This document shows, piece after piece, positions 19,615 through 29,300 of a stretch of 64,000 nt of DNA. The stretch's first letter is position 1. Each line of letters starts with the position of its first letter. Position numbers and translations under genes: made by a program. The stretch is from Buttiauxella agrestis ATCC 33320 (lineage in GTDB: Bacteria; Pseudomonadota; Gammaproteobacteria; Enterobacterales; Enterobacteriaceae), in contig JALKFA010000001.1 in the NCBI GenBank assembly GCA_024169445.1, positions 2,418,001 to 2,482,000 of the forward strand, in the 5' to 3' direction. Under the pieces are notes generated by a model, which did not search any database, was not told the origin of the DNA, and saw nothing but the letters and a program-made list of their open reading frames with translations.

Positions 19615-19643
19615 TATCAGTGGTGCGCACTGATAGTTTTTTT
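19615..19643 (+). terminator. Orphan intrinsic terminator-like hairpin
   Basis: TATCAGTG-GTGCG-CACTGATA followed by G and seven T. The stem is a perfect eight pairs. No plus-strand gene lies upstream: nrdA reads away on the minus strand. It may end a short RNA starting near 19520 or attenuate a long yfaL leader. Confidence 0.6.
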
Positions 19644-20005
19644 ATCAATAATCACATCACTAAATGTGTGCGAATGTTAATGGTTTCGATCGTAACGTTA
19701 TGGTGTCAGCTATCGCTTAAATGATGAACAGTGTTTTGATGATGTGAAAAATCTGAGTCTCAGATGTAGATATATTCATGTTGTCAATAGGTTTGAAGGG
19801 GGTGGGCATTAAACATGTCTAAATGATAATTTAAATTATTATAAATAACTGAGGGTGTTTTTATTTGGAAGGGATAAGTACGAAATAATTCTAATTACAT
19901 TTGGCCAGATTGTTTCTTGCAATGATGCAGTATGATTTTTCAATAGTCATATTGCTTATACTCTCAACAGGAAGTGAGGGCATCATTTTACTTTCTGGTG
20001 GTTTC

Positions 20006-23000
20006 ATGAAATTCAGACTTAATAAATTCTTTGTCGTACTTTCTCTTATATTTAGCTCTGGCGCATTTGCTGGCGAGGTATCGTGTGGAACCGAGGTTAT
20101 CACGGAGTCTTGTGATGCAGGGCGACAAGTTGTTGATGGAAACAGTGACGCATTCACTGTGGCCGATGACGCGATACTCTCTTTTAAAAACTTAACGGAT
20201 CCTGCTAGTGGTGGTGCTATTTTTCTGTCAGGCGGTGCATCGTTAACCATTCAAGCTGAAACCAGCACCGGCATGACTATTTTTGATGGTAATTACGTCA
20301 CCGGGAATAACAATGGCGGGGCAATATTCGCAAAAGAAAACTCTACTATTAATATAAGTAATTCACAGTTCACTAATAACACTGCGGGAAATTACGGTGG
20401 TGCTATTTATATTAATGGTAAAAATGATCCTCTGCAGTTCGATTTAGTGTTAGATGACACTCTATTCTTCAATAACATTGCCAGTAATGGACGCGGTGGC
20501 GCTATTTATGCTCTAAATTCCAATGTGTTAATTTCTGATAGCCTCTTTGAGGGCAATCAAGCTCTGACTTCCTCAAGCAGTGATGGTGACGGCGGTGCGC
20601 TGGATATTACCAGTAGTGTGCAAAGCGATACCTTTGCGGGGGCGACAACACTCCATGATGTTGAGTTTACTGATAACACCGCAGACGGATATGGCGGAGC
20701 AATCTATACCTCCAGCGAAAGTGCTCCGTATCTTTTGAACATTGATATTGATGCGAACTACACAGCAAACAATGGCGTGATGCTCTATGAAGGCAATCAG
20801 GCTATGGGTTACGGAGATTCAGCGTCTTCCGCCGCAGGGGGCTTCATGTATATCGGCCACAGTCTGGTAACGTTTGACGTCGCCGCAGATAAAAAGCTGG
20901 TGATTGGCGATCTGGACAATCCTGGCGCAATGGACTCCATGGCCGGTACCGGCGAAATTATCAAAAATGGCGACGGGGAAGTGGTGCTTAATGCTGATAA
21001 CAATAGCTTTACCGGTGAGATGAACGTGGCGGATGGCACGCTGACTATCGGGCGCGATAACTCGCTGATGAACGTCGGCGAAACCCAATGTCAGAACGAT
21101 CCGCAAAACTGCTATGGCCTGTTTGTGGGCAAAGAAGATATGCCGGGTAACGCGGCGCTGCTGAATGTGGGCAGTACACAGCAGACATTCGTTAACTCGC
21201 TGACCGGTTATACCAACGGCACGCTGAATATTGATGCGGGCGGTAATGTTACGGTGAATAGCGGAAGTTTTGACGGCACCATTCAAGGCGCGGGCGATTT
21301 TACCGTGGCTGCCAATGGAAGCTACAGCCTGAGCGGTGCCGACTCAATGGCGTTAAGCGGTGACATTATTGTTGAAGATAACGCGTTGCTGAGTTTATCC
21401 GGTGATGTGGATGATTTGCAGGCGCTGGAAGCTGACCCGCAGTCCATCGTGCTTAACGACGGCGTGCTGGATTTGTCAGATATGGCGATGGCTCCGGGCG
21501 CAACGAGCGACCCTGCGCTGAATATCTCCGGCGCGGGCGGCACGGTAATTGGTAACGACGATGTGGCGCATTTGACCGGCGGCACCGATATGCAAATTGG
21601 TGGCGATTCCCCTACGGCAGCCGACCAGAACGGTGTGTATGTGGTGGTGGATGCGGGTAGCGGAAGCGTCTCGCTTGCCGACGATAACCACTATCTGGGG
21701 GATACGCAGATTGCCTCCGGAACCTTGCAGCTTAGTAACAATTCTCAACTCGGCGACACCACCTACAACCGCGCGGTTATTTTCACCGATCCGTCACAGG
21801 CCAGCGTGCTACATGTCACCGATGATGTGAATACCTGGACCGATGAAAGCGGCCAGGCGCGTGATTTAGAAATGCGTGCCGATGGGGACTTGAGCGTTGA
21901 TGACGGCGTGACCACTCAGTGGGGCGCGTTGATGGAAGACTCCACGGGCAACGCGGGGGACCTCAACAGTACCTTCAGCAAAACTGGCGGCGGCACGCTG
22001 GAACTCACTGCCAGCGGCACAACCCATTCAGCGGTGCGCGTCGAGCAAGGTACGCTGAAAGGCGGCGCGGTGGATATCTTCCCGTATGCTTCTTCTTTAT
22101 GGATTGGTAGTGAAGGCACTTTCGAAACCGGTGCGGACCAACACATTCAGTCAATAGATGCCTCGTCGCAGGGCGATATTGTGATTAGCGACCAGACGTC
22201 GTTAACGCTCACTAACCAGGATACTCAGCAAGCGCTGGATGCTTCGCTGTTCAGCGGTGACGGTACGTTGGTGAATGAGACGGCAGGATTAACGCTGACC
22301 GGCACGTTGGACACCAATCTGACTACTGACAGCGAAACGAATCTGGCTGGCGTAACGGTGAACGGCGACGTCACCAACAGCAGCGGAACCATCAGCATGG
22401 CGAATGGTTATGCGGGTGACACTTTCACGGTGAACGGTGATTACACCGGCGGTGGCACGCTAGTGATGGACACCGAGTTTGACGGTGATGACTCGGCAAC
22501 TGATGAGCTGCTGCTAAATGGCAATACTTCTGGCACGACGACAGTGCAGTTTAACCCGATAACCGGTATCGGCCAGCCAACCCAGGCCGGGATTAAAGTA
22601 GTGGATTTCACCGCAGATTCGGCACAGTTTTCCAACGATGCCCAATTTACTATGGCAGGCGATGGCTATTTAAATATGGGGGCGTATGACTACACGCTGG
22701 TGAAGGACGACCAGGATTGGTATTTGCGCTCTGAGGTGCTCAAGCCAGAACCGACTCCAGATCCTGAACCGACCCCAGATCCCACTCCAGCACCGGAACC
22801 AACACCAGCGCCAGAACCTGCGCCGGAACCAACACCAGACCCAACACCAGACCCTGTTCCGACACCAGAGCCAGCTCCACAGCCTGCTTCACAGCCGGTA
22901 CTTAATCCGAAAACAGGCGGCTACTTTAATAATATTCATAGCGCCAACGATGCTTTTGTTATGCGGCTGAGCGACCATGCGGGCGGGCAAGATCAACAGA

Positions 23001-23815
23001 AGTTACACCTACGTTTACTGAGCAACCGTACCACCTCAACGTTTGCCGATCAGCTTGATCAAAGCCAAGACCAGAACGTGGTGCAACTCAGCGGTACGCT
23101 GGCGGATTTGGCATACGGAAATGATAGTGAGTGGTTACTGGGGGCGGTGGCGGGTTACAGCAATAACAGCGGCGATAGCCATTCAAGCGTGACCGGACGC
23201 AAAGCCGATAACGACAGCCAGGGCTACAGCGTGGGGCTGACTTCAACCTGGTATCAACACGGTGCGGGCAACGGCGGAGCCTGGATCGACAGTTGGGCGC
23301 AATATGTGTGGTTCGATAACCACGTGAGCGAAAAAGACAGCGGTGACGATAACTACCGTTCGTCAGGTTTACTGGCATCGGTAGAAGCTGGTTACAACTG
23401 GCAGGCAATCAACACCGACGCGCTGCGTTGGGAGATTGAACCGCAGGCGCAACTGGTTTATCAGGGCGTTCAACAAGACGCCTTTACTGCCGCCAATCAC
23501 TCGCGGGTCGAACAGCAATCGCCACACAATATTCAGAGCCGACTGGGTTTGCATAACCAGCTAACGTTTGGCAAAACTTATGAGATCTCACCGTTCGTTG
23601 ACCTGAACTATCTGCACAATAGCGAAAACACCACTATGAGTATTGATGGCGTCAATTTTAGCGATAACACGGCAAAAAACGTGGGTGAAGTCAGCGTGGG
23701 CGTGACCAGCAAGTTAAGTAAAAACGCCAGCCTGTGGGGGAAATTTACCGGCCAAAAAGGCTCAGAGGGTTATCAACAGATGGCGGGAAGTGTCGGCTTT
23801 AGCCTGACGTGGTAA
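20006..23815 (+). CDS. yfaL: YfaL-like autotransporter adhesin
   Basis: A type V secreted surface protein of 1269 residues. A signal peptide (MKFRLNKFFVVLSLIFSSGAFA) leads to a passenger starting with two Cys-containing loops, then repeated polymorphic-outer-membrane-protein motifs (GGAIF/GGAIY with FxxN, about residues 70-260) and a long beta-helix-like region. Residues about 912-965 form a Pro-Glu/Pro-Asp/Thr linker. The last roughly 300 residues are the autotransporter beta barrel, ending in SVGFSLTW. The frame opens at a TTG at 19901, but the ATG at 20006 gives the signal peptide directly. Lengths and order resemble E. coli YfaL, an adhesin-type protein, and the location between nrdA and ubiG agrees. 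Confidence 0.9.
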   Translation: MKFRLNKFFVVLSLIFSSGAFAGEVSCGTEVITESCDAGRQVVDGNSDAFTVADDAILSFKNLTDPASGGAIFLSGGASLTIQAETSTGMTIFDGNYVTGNNNGGAIFAKENSTINISNSQFTNNTAGNYGGAIYINGKNDPLQFDLVLDDTLFFNNIASNGRGGAIYALNSNVLISDSLFEGNQALTSSSSDGDGGALDITSSVQSDTFAGATTLHDVEFTDNTADGYGGAIYTSSESAPYLLNIDIDANYTANNGVMLYEGNQAMGYGDSASSAAGGFMYIGHSLVTFDVAADKKLVIGDLDNPGAMDSMAGTGEIIKNGDGEVVLNADNNSFTGEMNVADGTLTIGRDNSLMNVGETQCQNDPQNCYGLFVGKEDMPGNAALLNVGSTQQTFVNSLTGYTNGTLNIDAGGNVTVNSGSFDGTIQGAGDFTVAANGSYSLSGADSMALSGDIIVEDNALLSLSGDVDDLQALEADPQSIVLNDGVLDLSDMAMAPGATSDPALNISGAGGTVIGNDDVAHLTGGTDMQIGGDSPTAADQNGVYVVVDAGSGSVSLADDNHYLGDTQIASGTLQLSNNSQLGDTTYNRAVIFTDPSQASVLHVTDDVNTWTDESGQARDLEMRADGDLSVDDGVTTQWGALMEDSTGNAGDLNSTFSKTGGGTLELTASGTTHSAVRVEQGTLKGGAVDIFPYASSLWIGSEGTFETGADQHIQSIDASSQGDIVISDQTSLTLTNQDTQQALDASLFSGDGTLVNETAGLTLTGTLDTNLTTDSETNLAGVTVNGDVTNSSGTISMANGYAGDTFTVNGDYTGGGTLVMDTEFDGDDSATDELLLNGNTSGTTTVQFNPITGIGQPTQAGIKVVDFTADSAQFSNDAQFTMAGDGYLNMGAYDYTLVKDDQDWYLRSEVLKPEPTPDPEPTPDPTPAPEPTPAPEPAPEPTPDPTPDPVPTPEPAPQPASQPVLNPKTGGYFNNIHSANDAFVMRLSDHAGGQDQQKLHLRLLSNRTTSTFADQLDQSQDQNVVQLSGTLADLAYGNDSEWLLGAVAGYSNNSGDSHSSVTGRKADNDSQGYSVGLTSTWYQHGAGNGGAWIDSWAQYVWFDNHVSEKDSGDDNYRSSGLLASVEAGYNWQAINTDALRWEIEPQAQLVYQGVQQDAFTAANHSRVEQQSPHNIQSRLGLHNQLTFGKTYEISPFVDLNYLHNSENTTMSIDGVNFSDNTAKNVGEVSVGVTSKLSKNASLWGKFTGQKGSEGYQQMAGSVGFSLTW

Positions 23816-23844
23816 ACATGCGATTATTCTGCGAAAACAGTGCC

Positions 23845-23932
23845 GTAGGGTGGATAAGCGTTAGCGTCATCCACCATTTTCGCCTGTTGTTACAGATAAA
23901 AGTGTCGGATGACGCTGCGCTTATCCGACCTG
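23845..23932. repeat. REP doublet between yfaL and ubiG
   Basis: GGTGGAT/ATCCACC palindrome at 23849-23875 followed by GTCGGAT/ATCCGAC palindrome at 23904-23929, the same ordered pair as after yfaZ and rcsC. It lies between convergent genes. Confidence 0.8.
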
Positions 23933-23953
23933 GGAAAAGCCTGACATTGAGTA

Positions 23954-24679
23954 TTAGTCAGCACAAACGGTATGCAGCATATAGTTAACGTCAACGCCCG
24001 GTGCCAGTTTGAAGGTGTTGGTCAGCGGGTTGAAATGCAGGCCTGTCATGTGGCGCTCGCGCAGTGGCGTCTCATCAACCCAGGAGAGTAATTCTGCCGG
24101 TTTGATGAACTTCTTAATGTCATGTGTGCCTTTTGGCACCATGCGCAGGATGTATTCCGCGCCAACCACGGCCATCAGCCAGGATTTACCGTTACGGTTA
24201 AGCGTGGAGAAAAAGACGTGACCGCCAGGTTTCACCAGTTTTGCACAGGCGTGAACCACTGATTGCGGGTCCGGCACGTGCTCGAGCATTTCCATACAAG
24301 TGACGACGTCATACTTTCCGGCAAATTTATCCGCGTGTTGTTCCACGGTTTCTTGCACGTAATCGACCTGAATGCCACTTTCCAGCGCGTGAAGTTTCGC
24401 GACTTGTAACGGCTCAAAACCCATATCCAGCCCGGTTACATTAGCGCCTTCGCGCGCCATGCTTTCAGCCAGAATCCCGCCGCCGCAGCCGACATCAAGC
24501 ACCGTTTTACCAAATAACCCATCCGCACGTTGGTTGATATAACCCAAACGCAGCGGGTTAATACGGTGCAGTGGCTTAAATTCGCCTTCTAAATCCCACC
24601 AGCGTGAGGCGACGGCTTCGAATTTGGCGATTTCATCATGGTCAACGTTGTGGATTACCGGTTGGTTTTCGGCATTCAT
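23954..24679 (-). CDS. ubiG: UbiG, ubiquinone O-methyltransferase
   Basis: A 241-residue SAM-dependent methyltransferase that performs both O-methylation steps of ubiquinone synthesis. Motif I is [14 protein letters not shown]; the post-motif [11 protein letters not shown] and the [12 protein letters not shown] segment are typical of UbiG. The ATG at 24679 is followed by [17 protein letters not shown], close to the E. coli N-terminus. It is divergent from gyrA, as in E. coli. Confidence 0.97.
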   Translation of the reverse strand: MNAENQPVIHNVDHDEIAKFEAVASRWWDLEGEFKPLHRINPLRLGYINQRADGLFGKTVLDVGCGGGILAESMAREGANVTGLDMGFEPLQVAKLHALESGIQVDYVQETVEQHADKFAGKYDVVTCMEMLEHVPDPQSVVHACAKLVKPGGHVFFSTLNRNGKSWLMAVVGAEYILRMVPKGTHDIKKFIKPAELLSWVDETPLRERHMTGLHFNPLTNTFKLAPGVDVNYMLHTVCAD

Positions 24680-24774
24680 GGGGCTAGTTACTCCTTACTC
24701 ATTTCGTGGCGGGAGTATATCAGTCAATTCTCTGCTGGCGAATGTGTTCTGGTTTCCCCACTGTCGGGCGATTG

Positions 24775-24783
24775 TGTTATAAT
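24775..24783 (+). promoter_or_regulatory. gyrA promoter, extended -10
   Basis: TGT-TATAAT is a perfect -10 hexamer (24778-24783) with an extended TG element. No good -35 hexamer is at the usual distance (TCCCCA at 24755-24760). The start would fall about 40 bases before the gyrA ATG. A weak -35 and strong -10 fit the supercoiling-relaxation control known for gyrA in E. coli. Confidence 0.75.
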
Positions 24784-24827
24784 TTGCGACCTTTGAATCC
24801 GGGACACAGTAGAGGGATAGCGGATAC

Positions 24828-27476
24828 ATGAGCGACCTTGCCAGAGAAATTACACCGGTCAACATTGAGGAAGAGCTTAAGAGCTCATATCTGGATTACG
24901 CGATGTCGGTTATTGTCGGCCGCGCACTGCCAGATGTCCGCGATGGACTCAAGCCGGTACACCGTCGCGTACTTTACGCCATGAACGTATTGGGCAATGA
25001 CTGGAATAAAGCGTACAAAAAATCCGCCCGTGTTGTTGGTGACGTAATCGGTAAATATCACCCTCACGGTGATACCGCTGTCTATGACACTATCGTGCGT
25101 ATGGCGCAGCCATTCTCATTGCGTTACATGTTGGTAGATGGCCAGGGTAACTTTGGTTCTGTGGACGGTGACTCCGCCGCGGCGATGCGTTATACGGAAA
25201 TCCGTATGTCGAAAATCGCTCACGAACTGATGGCCGATCTCGAAAAAGACACAGTAGATTTCGTCGATAACTACGACGGAACCGAGCGTATTCCCGATGT
25301 AATGCCAACCAAAATACCTAACCTGCTGGTGAACGGTTCGTCCGGTATCGCAGTCGGTATGGCAACTAACATCCCGCCTCATAACATCACAGAAGTGATC
25401 AACGGCTGCCTCGCATTTATTGAAGACGAGGACATCACCGTTGAAGGGCTAATGGAACACATCCCAGGTCCTGACTTCCCGACAGCGGCAATCATCAATG
25501 GCCGTCGTGGCATTGAAGAAGCGTACCGTACTGGCCGTGGCAAAATTTACATCCGCGCGCGCGCAGAAGTAGAAGCTGATGCCAAAACAGGCCGCGAAAC
25601 TATCATCGTTCATGAAATTCCATACCAGGTAAACAAAGCACGCCTGATTGAGAAAATCGCTGAGCTGGTGAAAGACAAACGCGTTGAGGGCATTAGCGCT
25701 CTGCGTGACGAGTCTGATAAAGACGGTATGCGCATTGTTATCGAAATTAAACGCGATGCAGTGGGCGAAGTTGTCCTGAATAATCTTTATTCTCAGACTC
25801 AGCTTCAGACTTCCTTCGGTATCAACATGGTTGCTCTGCATCAGGGCCAACCGAAGATCATGAACCTGAAAGACATTCTTTCTGCGTTCGTGCGTCACCG
25901 TCGTGAAGTGGTTACGCGCCGTACTATTTTCGAACTGCGTAAAGCCCGTGACCGTGCACACATCCTTGAAGGTCTGGCGATCGCCCTGGCGAACATCGAC
26001 CCAATCATCGAACTGATTCGTCACTCACCAAATGCCGCAGAAGCCAAAGCTGGCCTGATCGCCCGTTCATGGGATCTGGGCAACGTTTCTGCCATGCTGG
26101 AACGTGCTGGTGATGACGCTGCGCGTCCTGAGTGGCTGGAGCCAGAATTCGGTATTCGCGACGGTCAATATTTCCTGACCGAGCAACAAGCACAGGCAAT
26201 TCTGGATCTGCGTTTGCAGAAACTGACTGGCCTTGAGCACGAAAAACTGCTCGACGAATACAAAGAGCTGCTGGAGCAGATCGCTGAATTGCTGCACATT
26301 TTGGGCAGCGCTGAACGTCTGATGGAAGTGATCACCGAAGAGCTGGTTGCGATGCGCGATCAGTTCGGCGACAAACGCCGCACTGAGATCACCGCGAATA
26401 CCTCTGATATCAACATTGAAGATCTGATCAACCGCGAAGATGTGGTTGTGACGCTCTCGCATCAGGGCTATGTGAAATATCAGCCGCTGACCGACTACGA
26501 AGCACAACGTCGTGGTGGTAAAGGTAAATCCGCAGCACGTATTAAAGAAGAAGATTTCATCGACCGTCTGTTGGTTGCCAATACTCATGACACCATTCTG
26601 CTGTTCTCCAGCCGTGGCCGTCTGTACTGGATGAAGGTTTATCAATTGCCGGAAGCGAGCCGTGGTGCGCGTGGCCGTCCAATTGTTAACTTGCTGCCAC
26701 TGGAAGCGAACGAACGTATTACCGCGATCCTGCCGGTTCGTGAATATGCCGAAGGTGTTAACGTATTCATGGCTACCGCCAGCGGTACCGTGAAGAAAAC
26801 GGCGTTGACCGATTTCAGCCGCCCACGTTCAGCGGGCATCATCGCCGTTAACCTGAACGAAGGTGACGAACTGATTGGCGTTGATTTGACCGACGGTAGC
26901 AACGAAGCCATGTTGTTCTCGGCTGCGGGTAAAGTGGTGCGCTTCAAAGAAGACGCCGTTCGTACCATGGGCCGTACTGCAACAGGTGTTCGCGGTATCA
27001 AACTGGCGGGTGAAGACAAAGTCGTTTCCCTGATCATTCCACGCGGTGAAGGTTCTATCCTGACCGTGACGCAGAATGGTTATGGTAAACGTACTGCGGC
27101 TGATGAGTATCCGACTAAGTCTCGTGCAACTCAGGGCGTTATCTCCATCAAAGTAACCGAGCGTAACGGCAGCGTCGTTGGCGCGGTTCAAGTTGAAGAT
27201 ACCGACCAGATCATGATGATTACCGATGCCGGTACTCTGGTTCGTACTCGCGTTTCCGAAGTGAGTGTCGTTGGCCGTAACACCCAGGGCGTTATCCTTA
27301 TCCGTACTGCGGATGATGAAAACGTGGTGGGCCTGCAACGTGTTGCAGAACCGGTTGATGAAGAAGAACTGGATGCTATTGATGGCACCGTTGCTGAAGG
27401 TGATGATGAAATCGCACCAGAAGCAGACGTAGATGACAACGCTTCCGATGAAGCGGACGATGAAGCAGACGAATAA
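24828..27476 (+). CDS. gyrA: GyrA, DNA gyrase subunit A
   Basis: The 882-residue cleavage-religation subunit of DNA gyrase. The catalytic tyrosine is Tyr122 in [10 protein letters not shown]. The quinolone-resistance-determining region reads [13 protein letters not shown], so residue 83 is threonine and residue 87 aspartate. The GyrA box [10 protein letters not shown] of the C-terminal DNA-wrapping domain is present, and the protein ends in a long acidic tail. It is monocistronic: an extended -10 promoter precedes it and a strong terminator follows. Confidence 0.98.
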   Translation: MSDLAREITPVNIEEELKSSYLDYAMSVIVGRALPDVRDGLKPVHRRVLYAMNVLGNDWNKAYKKSARVVGDVIGKYHPHGDTAVYDTIVRMAQPFSLRYMLVDGQGNFGSVDGDSAAAMRYTEIRMSKIAHELMADLEKDTVDFVDNYDGTERIPDVMPTKIPNLLVNGSSGIAVGMATNIPPHNITEVINGCLAFIEDEDITVEGLMEHIPGPDFPTAAIINGRRGIEEAYRTGRGKIYIRARAEVEADAKTGRETIIVHEIPYQVNKARLIEKIAELVKDKRVEGISALRDESDKDGMRIVIEIKRDAVGEVVLNNLYSQTQLQTSFGINMVALHQGQPKIMNLKDILSAFVRHRREVVTRRTIFELRKARDRAHILEGLAIALANIDPIIELIRHSPNAAEAKAGLIARSWDLGNVSAMLERAGDDAARPEWLEPEFGIRDGQYFLTEQQAQAILDLRLQKLTGLEHEKLLDEYKELLEQIAELLHILGSAERLMEVITEELVAMRDQFGDKRRTEITANTSDINIEDLINREDVVVTLSHQGYVKYQPLTDYEAQRRGGKGKSAARIKEEDFIDRLLVANTHDTILLFSSRGRLYWMKVYQLPEASRGARGRPIVNLLPLEANERITAILPVREYAEGVNVFMATASGTVKKTALTDFSRPRSAGIIAVNLNEGDELIGVDLTDGSNEAMLFSAAGKVVRFKEDAVRTMGRTATGVRGIKLAGEDKVVSLIIPRGEGSILTVTQNGYGKRTAADEYPTKSRATQGVISIKVTERNGSVVGAVQVEDTDQIMMITDAGTLVRTRVSEVSVVGRNTQGVILIRTADDENVVGLQRVAEPVDEEELDAIDGTVAEGDDEIAPEADVDDNASDEADDEADE

Positions 27477-27506
27477 TCTGAATTTTGTTGTTTGAAATAG
27501 CTCATA

Positions 27507-27542
27507 ACGCCCGGTGCATTTATTGCATCGGGCGTTTTTTAT
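27507..27542 (+). terminator. gyrA intrinsic terminator
   Basis: A GC-rich hairpin with arms CGCCCGGTGCA and TGCATCGGGCG around TTTAT, followed by six T. It lies 31 bases after the gyrA stop. Confidence 0.9.
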
Positions 27543-27586
27543 TTTAATATCAAGTTAGGCTTGGTTTAACTCATAAAGGTAAAACA

Positions 27587-27973
27587 ATGGCAATTCCTGA
27601 GAAGTATGAAGATGTAGAACGCTGGGCGTTTGGTGATACAGAAAAACAGGCTGATGAACTAGTTAAATTAGTGCTCGATGGCGTGAAAACGGCGACCTGC
27701 GCTAACCTCGATGGTGAAGGTATTGCTCAGGTTGGCGATGTTTTTGTGGTGGTGGATGGCAAAAATAAGCCGGTTTGTGCGATTGAACTGACCACCACAG
27801 AGATGACCACTTTTGAACAGGTAAACGAAGCCCATGCTCTGGCAGAAGGTGAAGGTGACCGGACGCTGGCATACTGGCGCAACGAGCATAAACGCTTTTT
27901 TGAAGAGTACGATCTGTTCTCACCAGATATGACGTTAGTACTGATGCATTTTAAGGTTATCGAAAAGTTCTGA
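27587..27973 (+). CDS. ASCH-domain protein (YhfF-like)
   Basis: A 128-residue cytosolic protein with features of the ASCH fold: the GxKTAT motif (DGVKTATCANLDGEG) near residue 33, a VGDVFVVVDGKNKPVCAIELT beta segment, and the helix EGDRTLAYWRNEHKRFFEEY. ASCH domains are PUA-like and are thought to bind RNA or modified nucleosides; a few relatives hydrolyse N4-acetylcytidine, but the residues here resemble the YhfF group, whose function is not settled. It has its own short upstream region after the gyrA terminator and converges with atoB. Confidence 0.8.
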   Translation: MAIPEKYEDVERWAFGDTEKQADELVKLVLDGVKTATCANLDGEGIAQVGDVFVVVDGKNKPVCAIELTTTEMTTFEQVNEAHALAEGEGDRTLAYWRNEHKRFFEEYDLFSPDMTLVLMHFKVIEKF

Positions 27974-28086
27974 AAATTGGTCTGAGTCCGGTTAAGTACC
28001 GAACCCAGACACTTTTGGTGGCCTGATTTTCACTGTCCAAATTTAATGAGGGCAGTTTAATTTTTGGCCCTTTTTACCTCGTTGGT

Positions 28087-29271
28087 TTAGTTGAGTCTTT
28101 CAACAATCATCGCGGTGCCTTGCCCACCCCCAATGCACAGTGTTGCGAGCCCCAGAGTTTTATCGCGGGCAGCCAGAGCATGGAGAAGCGTGACCAAAAT
28201 ACGTGCGCCGCTGGCGCCAATTGGGTGCCCTAGTGCGATAGCGCCACCATTCACGTTGATTTTCCCCGCATCAAACCTTAGCTCCTGACCGACAGCCAGA
28301 TACTGGGCGGCAAAGGCTTCATTGGCTTCGATTAGGTCAATATCACTCAGTGAAAGTCCGGCTCGCTTAAGCACATTTCTGGTCGCAGGAACGGGCCCCA
28401 TACCCATAATTGAAGGGTCGACCCCCCCGTTTGCATAAGCACGAATACGTGCGAGTGGCACAAGGTTTAGCTCATGAGCTCGTTGTTCACTCATGACCAG
28501 CAGCGCAGCAGCGCCGTCATTTATACCGGAGGCGTTCCCCGCGGTGACGCTTCCTGATGGATCAAATGCCGGGCGCAGACGAGCTAACCCTTCCGCAGTG
28601 CAGTCGGCTTTAGGAAACTCATCCTGAGAAACCAGTGTTTCGCCTTTGCGATGCTTTACCGTTACAGGAACAATTTCTTTGCTAAACACGTTCTGCTCTA
28701 TCGCGCAGACGGCTTTACGCTGTGACTCCAACGCCAGAGCATCTTGCATTTCTCGGCTAATACCGTATTGGCGCGCGACATTTTCAGCGGTGATCCCCAT
28801 ATGGTAGCCATAGGTTGCACACAGTAGCCCATCGCGCAAAATGGTATCGGTTAGCGTACCGTCTCCTAGTCGATAGCCCCAGCGTGCTTTGGAATCAAGC
28901 AAGTAGGGGGCCTGGCTCATGTTTTCCATGCCACCAGCTACTATCGCGGTTGCGTTACCTGCTTGAATTGCTTGTGCGGCAAGGGCCACGCTTTTCAATC
29001 CAGAGCCACAGACTTTGTTAACGGTAAATCCGCAAACGGTTTTCTCGAGGCCTGCTTTCAGTAATGCCTGGCGAGCCGGGTTTTGCCCGAGCCCGGCTTG
29101 CAACACATTACCCATGATGACTTCATCTATGTCGTTTCCTGCATAGCGGGCACGTTCCAGCACTTCTTTGATAACAATCGCACCCAGATCGGTGGCATTA
29201 ATACTGGATAATGCCCCATTGAAATTTCCGATAGCGGTTCGGGCAGCACTGACAATAACAACGTTATTCAT
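28087..29271 (-). CDS. atoB: AtoB, acetyl-CoA acetyltransferase
   Basis: A 394-residue thiolase that cleaves acetoacetyl-CoA to two acetyl-CoA in short-chain fatty acid breakdown. The acylated Cys is in [15 protein letters not shown] (about residue 88), the His in [20 protein letters not shown], and the second Cys in [15 protein letters not shown] at 29277 is also in frame, but the ATG at 29271 gives the exact E. coli length and has GGAAGG upstream. Last gene of atoDAEB. Confidence 0.96.
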   Translation of the reverse strand: MNNVVIVSAARTAIGNFNGALSSINATDLGAIVIKEVLERARYAGNDIDEVIMGNVLQAGLGQNPARQALLKAGLEKTVCGFTVNKVCGSGLKSVALAAQAIQAGNATAIVAGGMENMSQAPYLLDSKARWGYRLGDGTLTDTILRDGLLCATYGYHMGITAENVARQYGISREMQDALALESQRKAVCAIEQNVFSKEIVPVTVKHRKGETLVSQDEFPKADCTAEGLARLRPAFDPSGSVTAGNASGINDGAAALLVMSEQRAHELNLVPLARIRAYANGGVDPSIMGMGPVPATRNVLKRAGLSLSDIDLIEANEAFAAQYLAVGQELRFDAGKINVNGGAIALGHPIGASGARILVTLLHALAARDKTLGLATLCIGGGQGTAMIVERLN

Positions 29272-29300
29272 AGTCACATTCCTTCCTTAGTTGAGTGGTA

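Larger units (their letters stand above)
19253..20005. other. Long nrdA-yfaL intergenic region
   Basis: A 753-base divergent gap. The nrdA side holds two DnaA boxes and two NrdR-like boxes. In the middle is a plus-strand intrinsic terminator-like hairpin at 19615-19643 with no annotated gene before it. From about 19700 to 20000 the DNA is AT-rich, as expected upstream of a regulated surface protein. No convincing open reading frame was seen in it. Confidence 0.8.

Noticed and set aside
25074-25088. GyrA Thr83 considered as a resistance mutation
   Set aside because: Thr at this position is wild type in several enterobacteria; sequence alone does not indicate acquired resistance.
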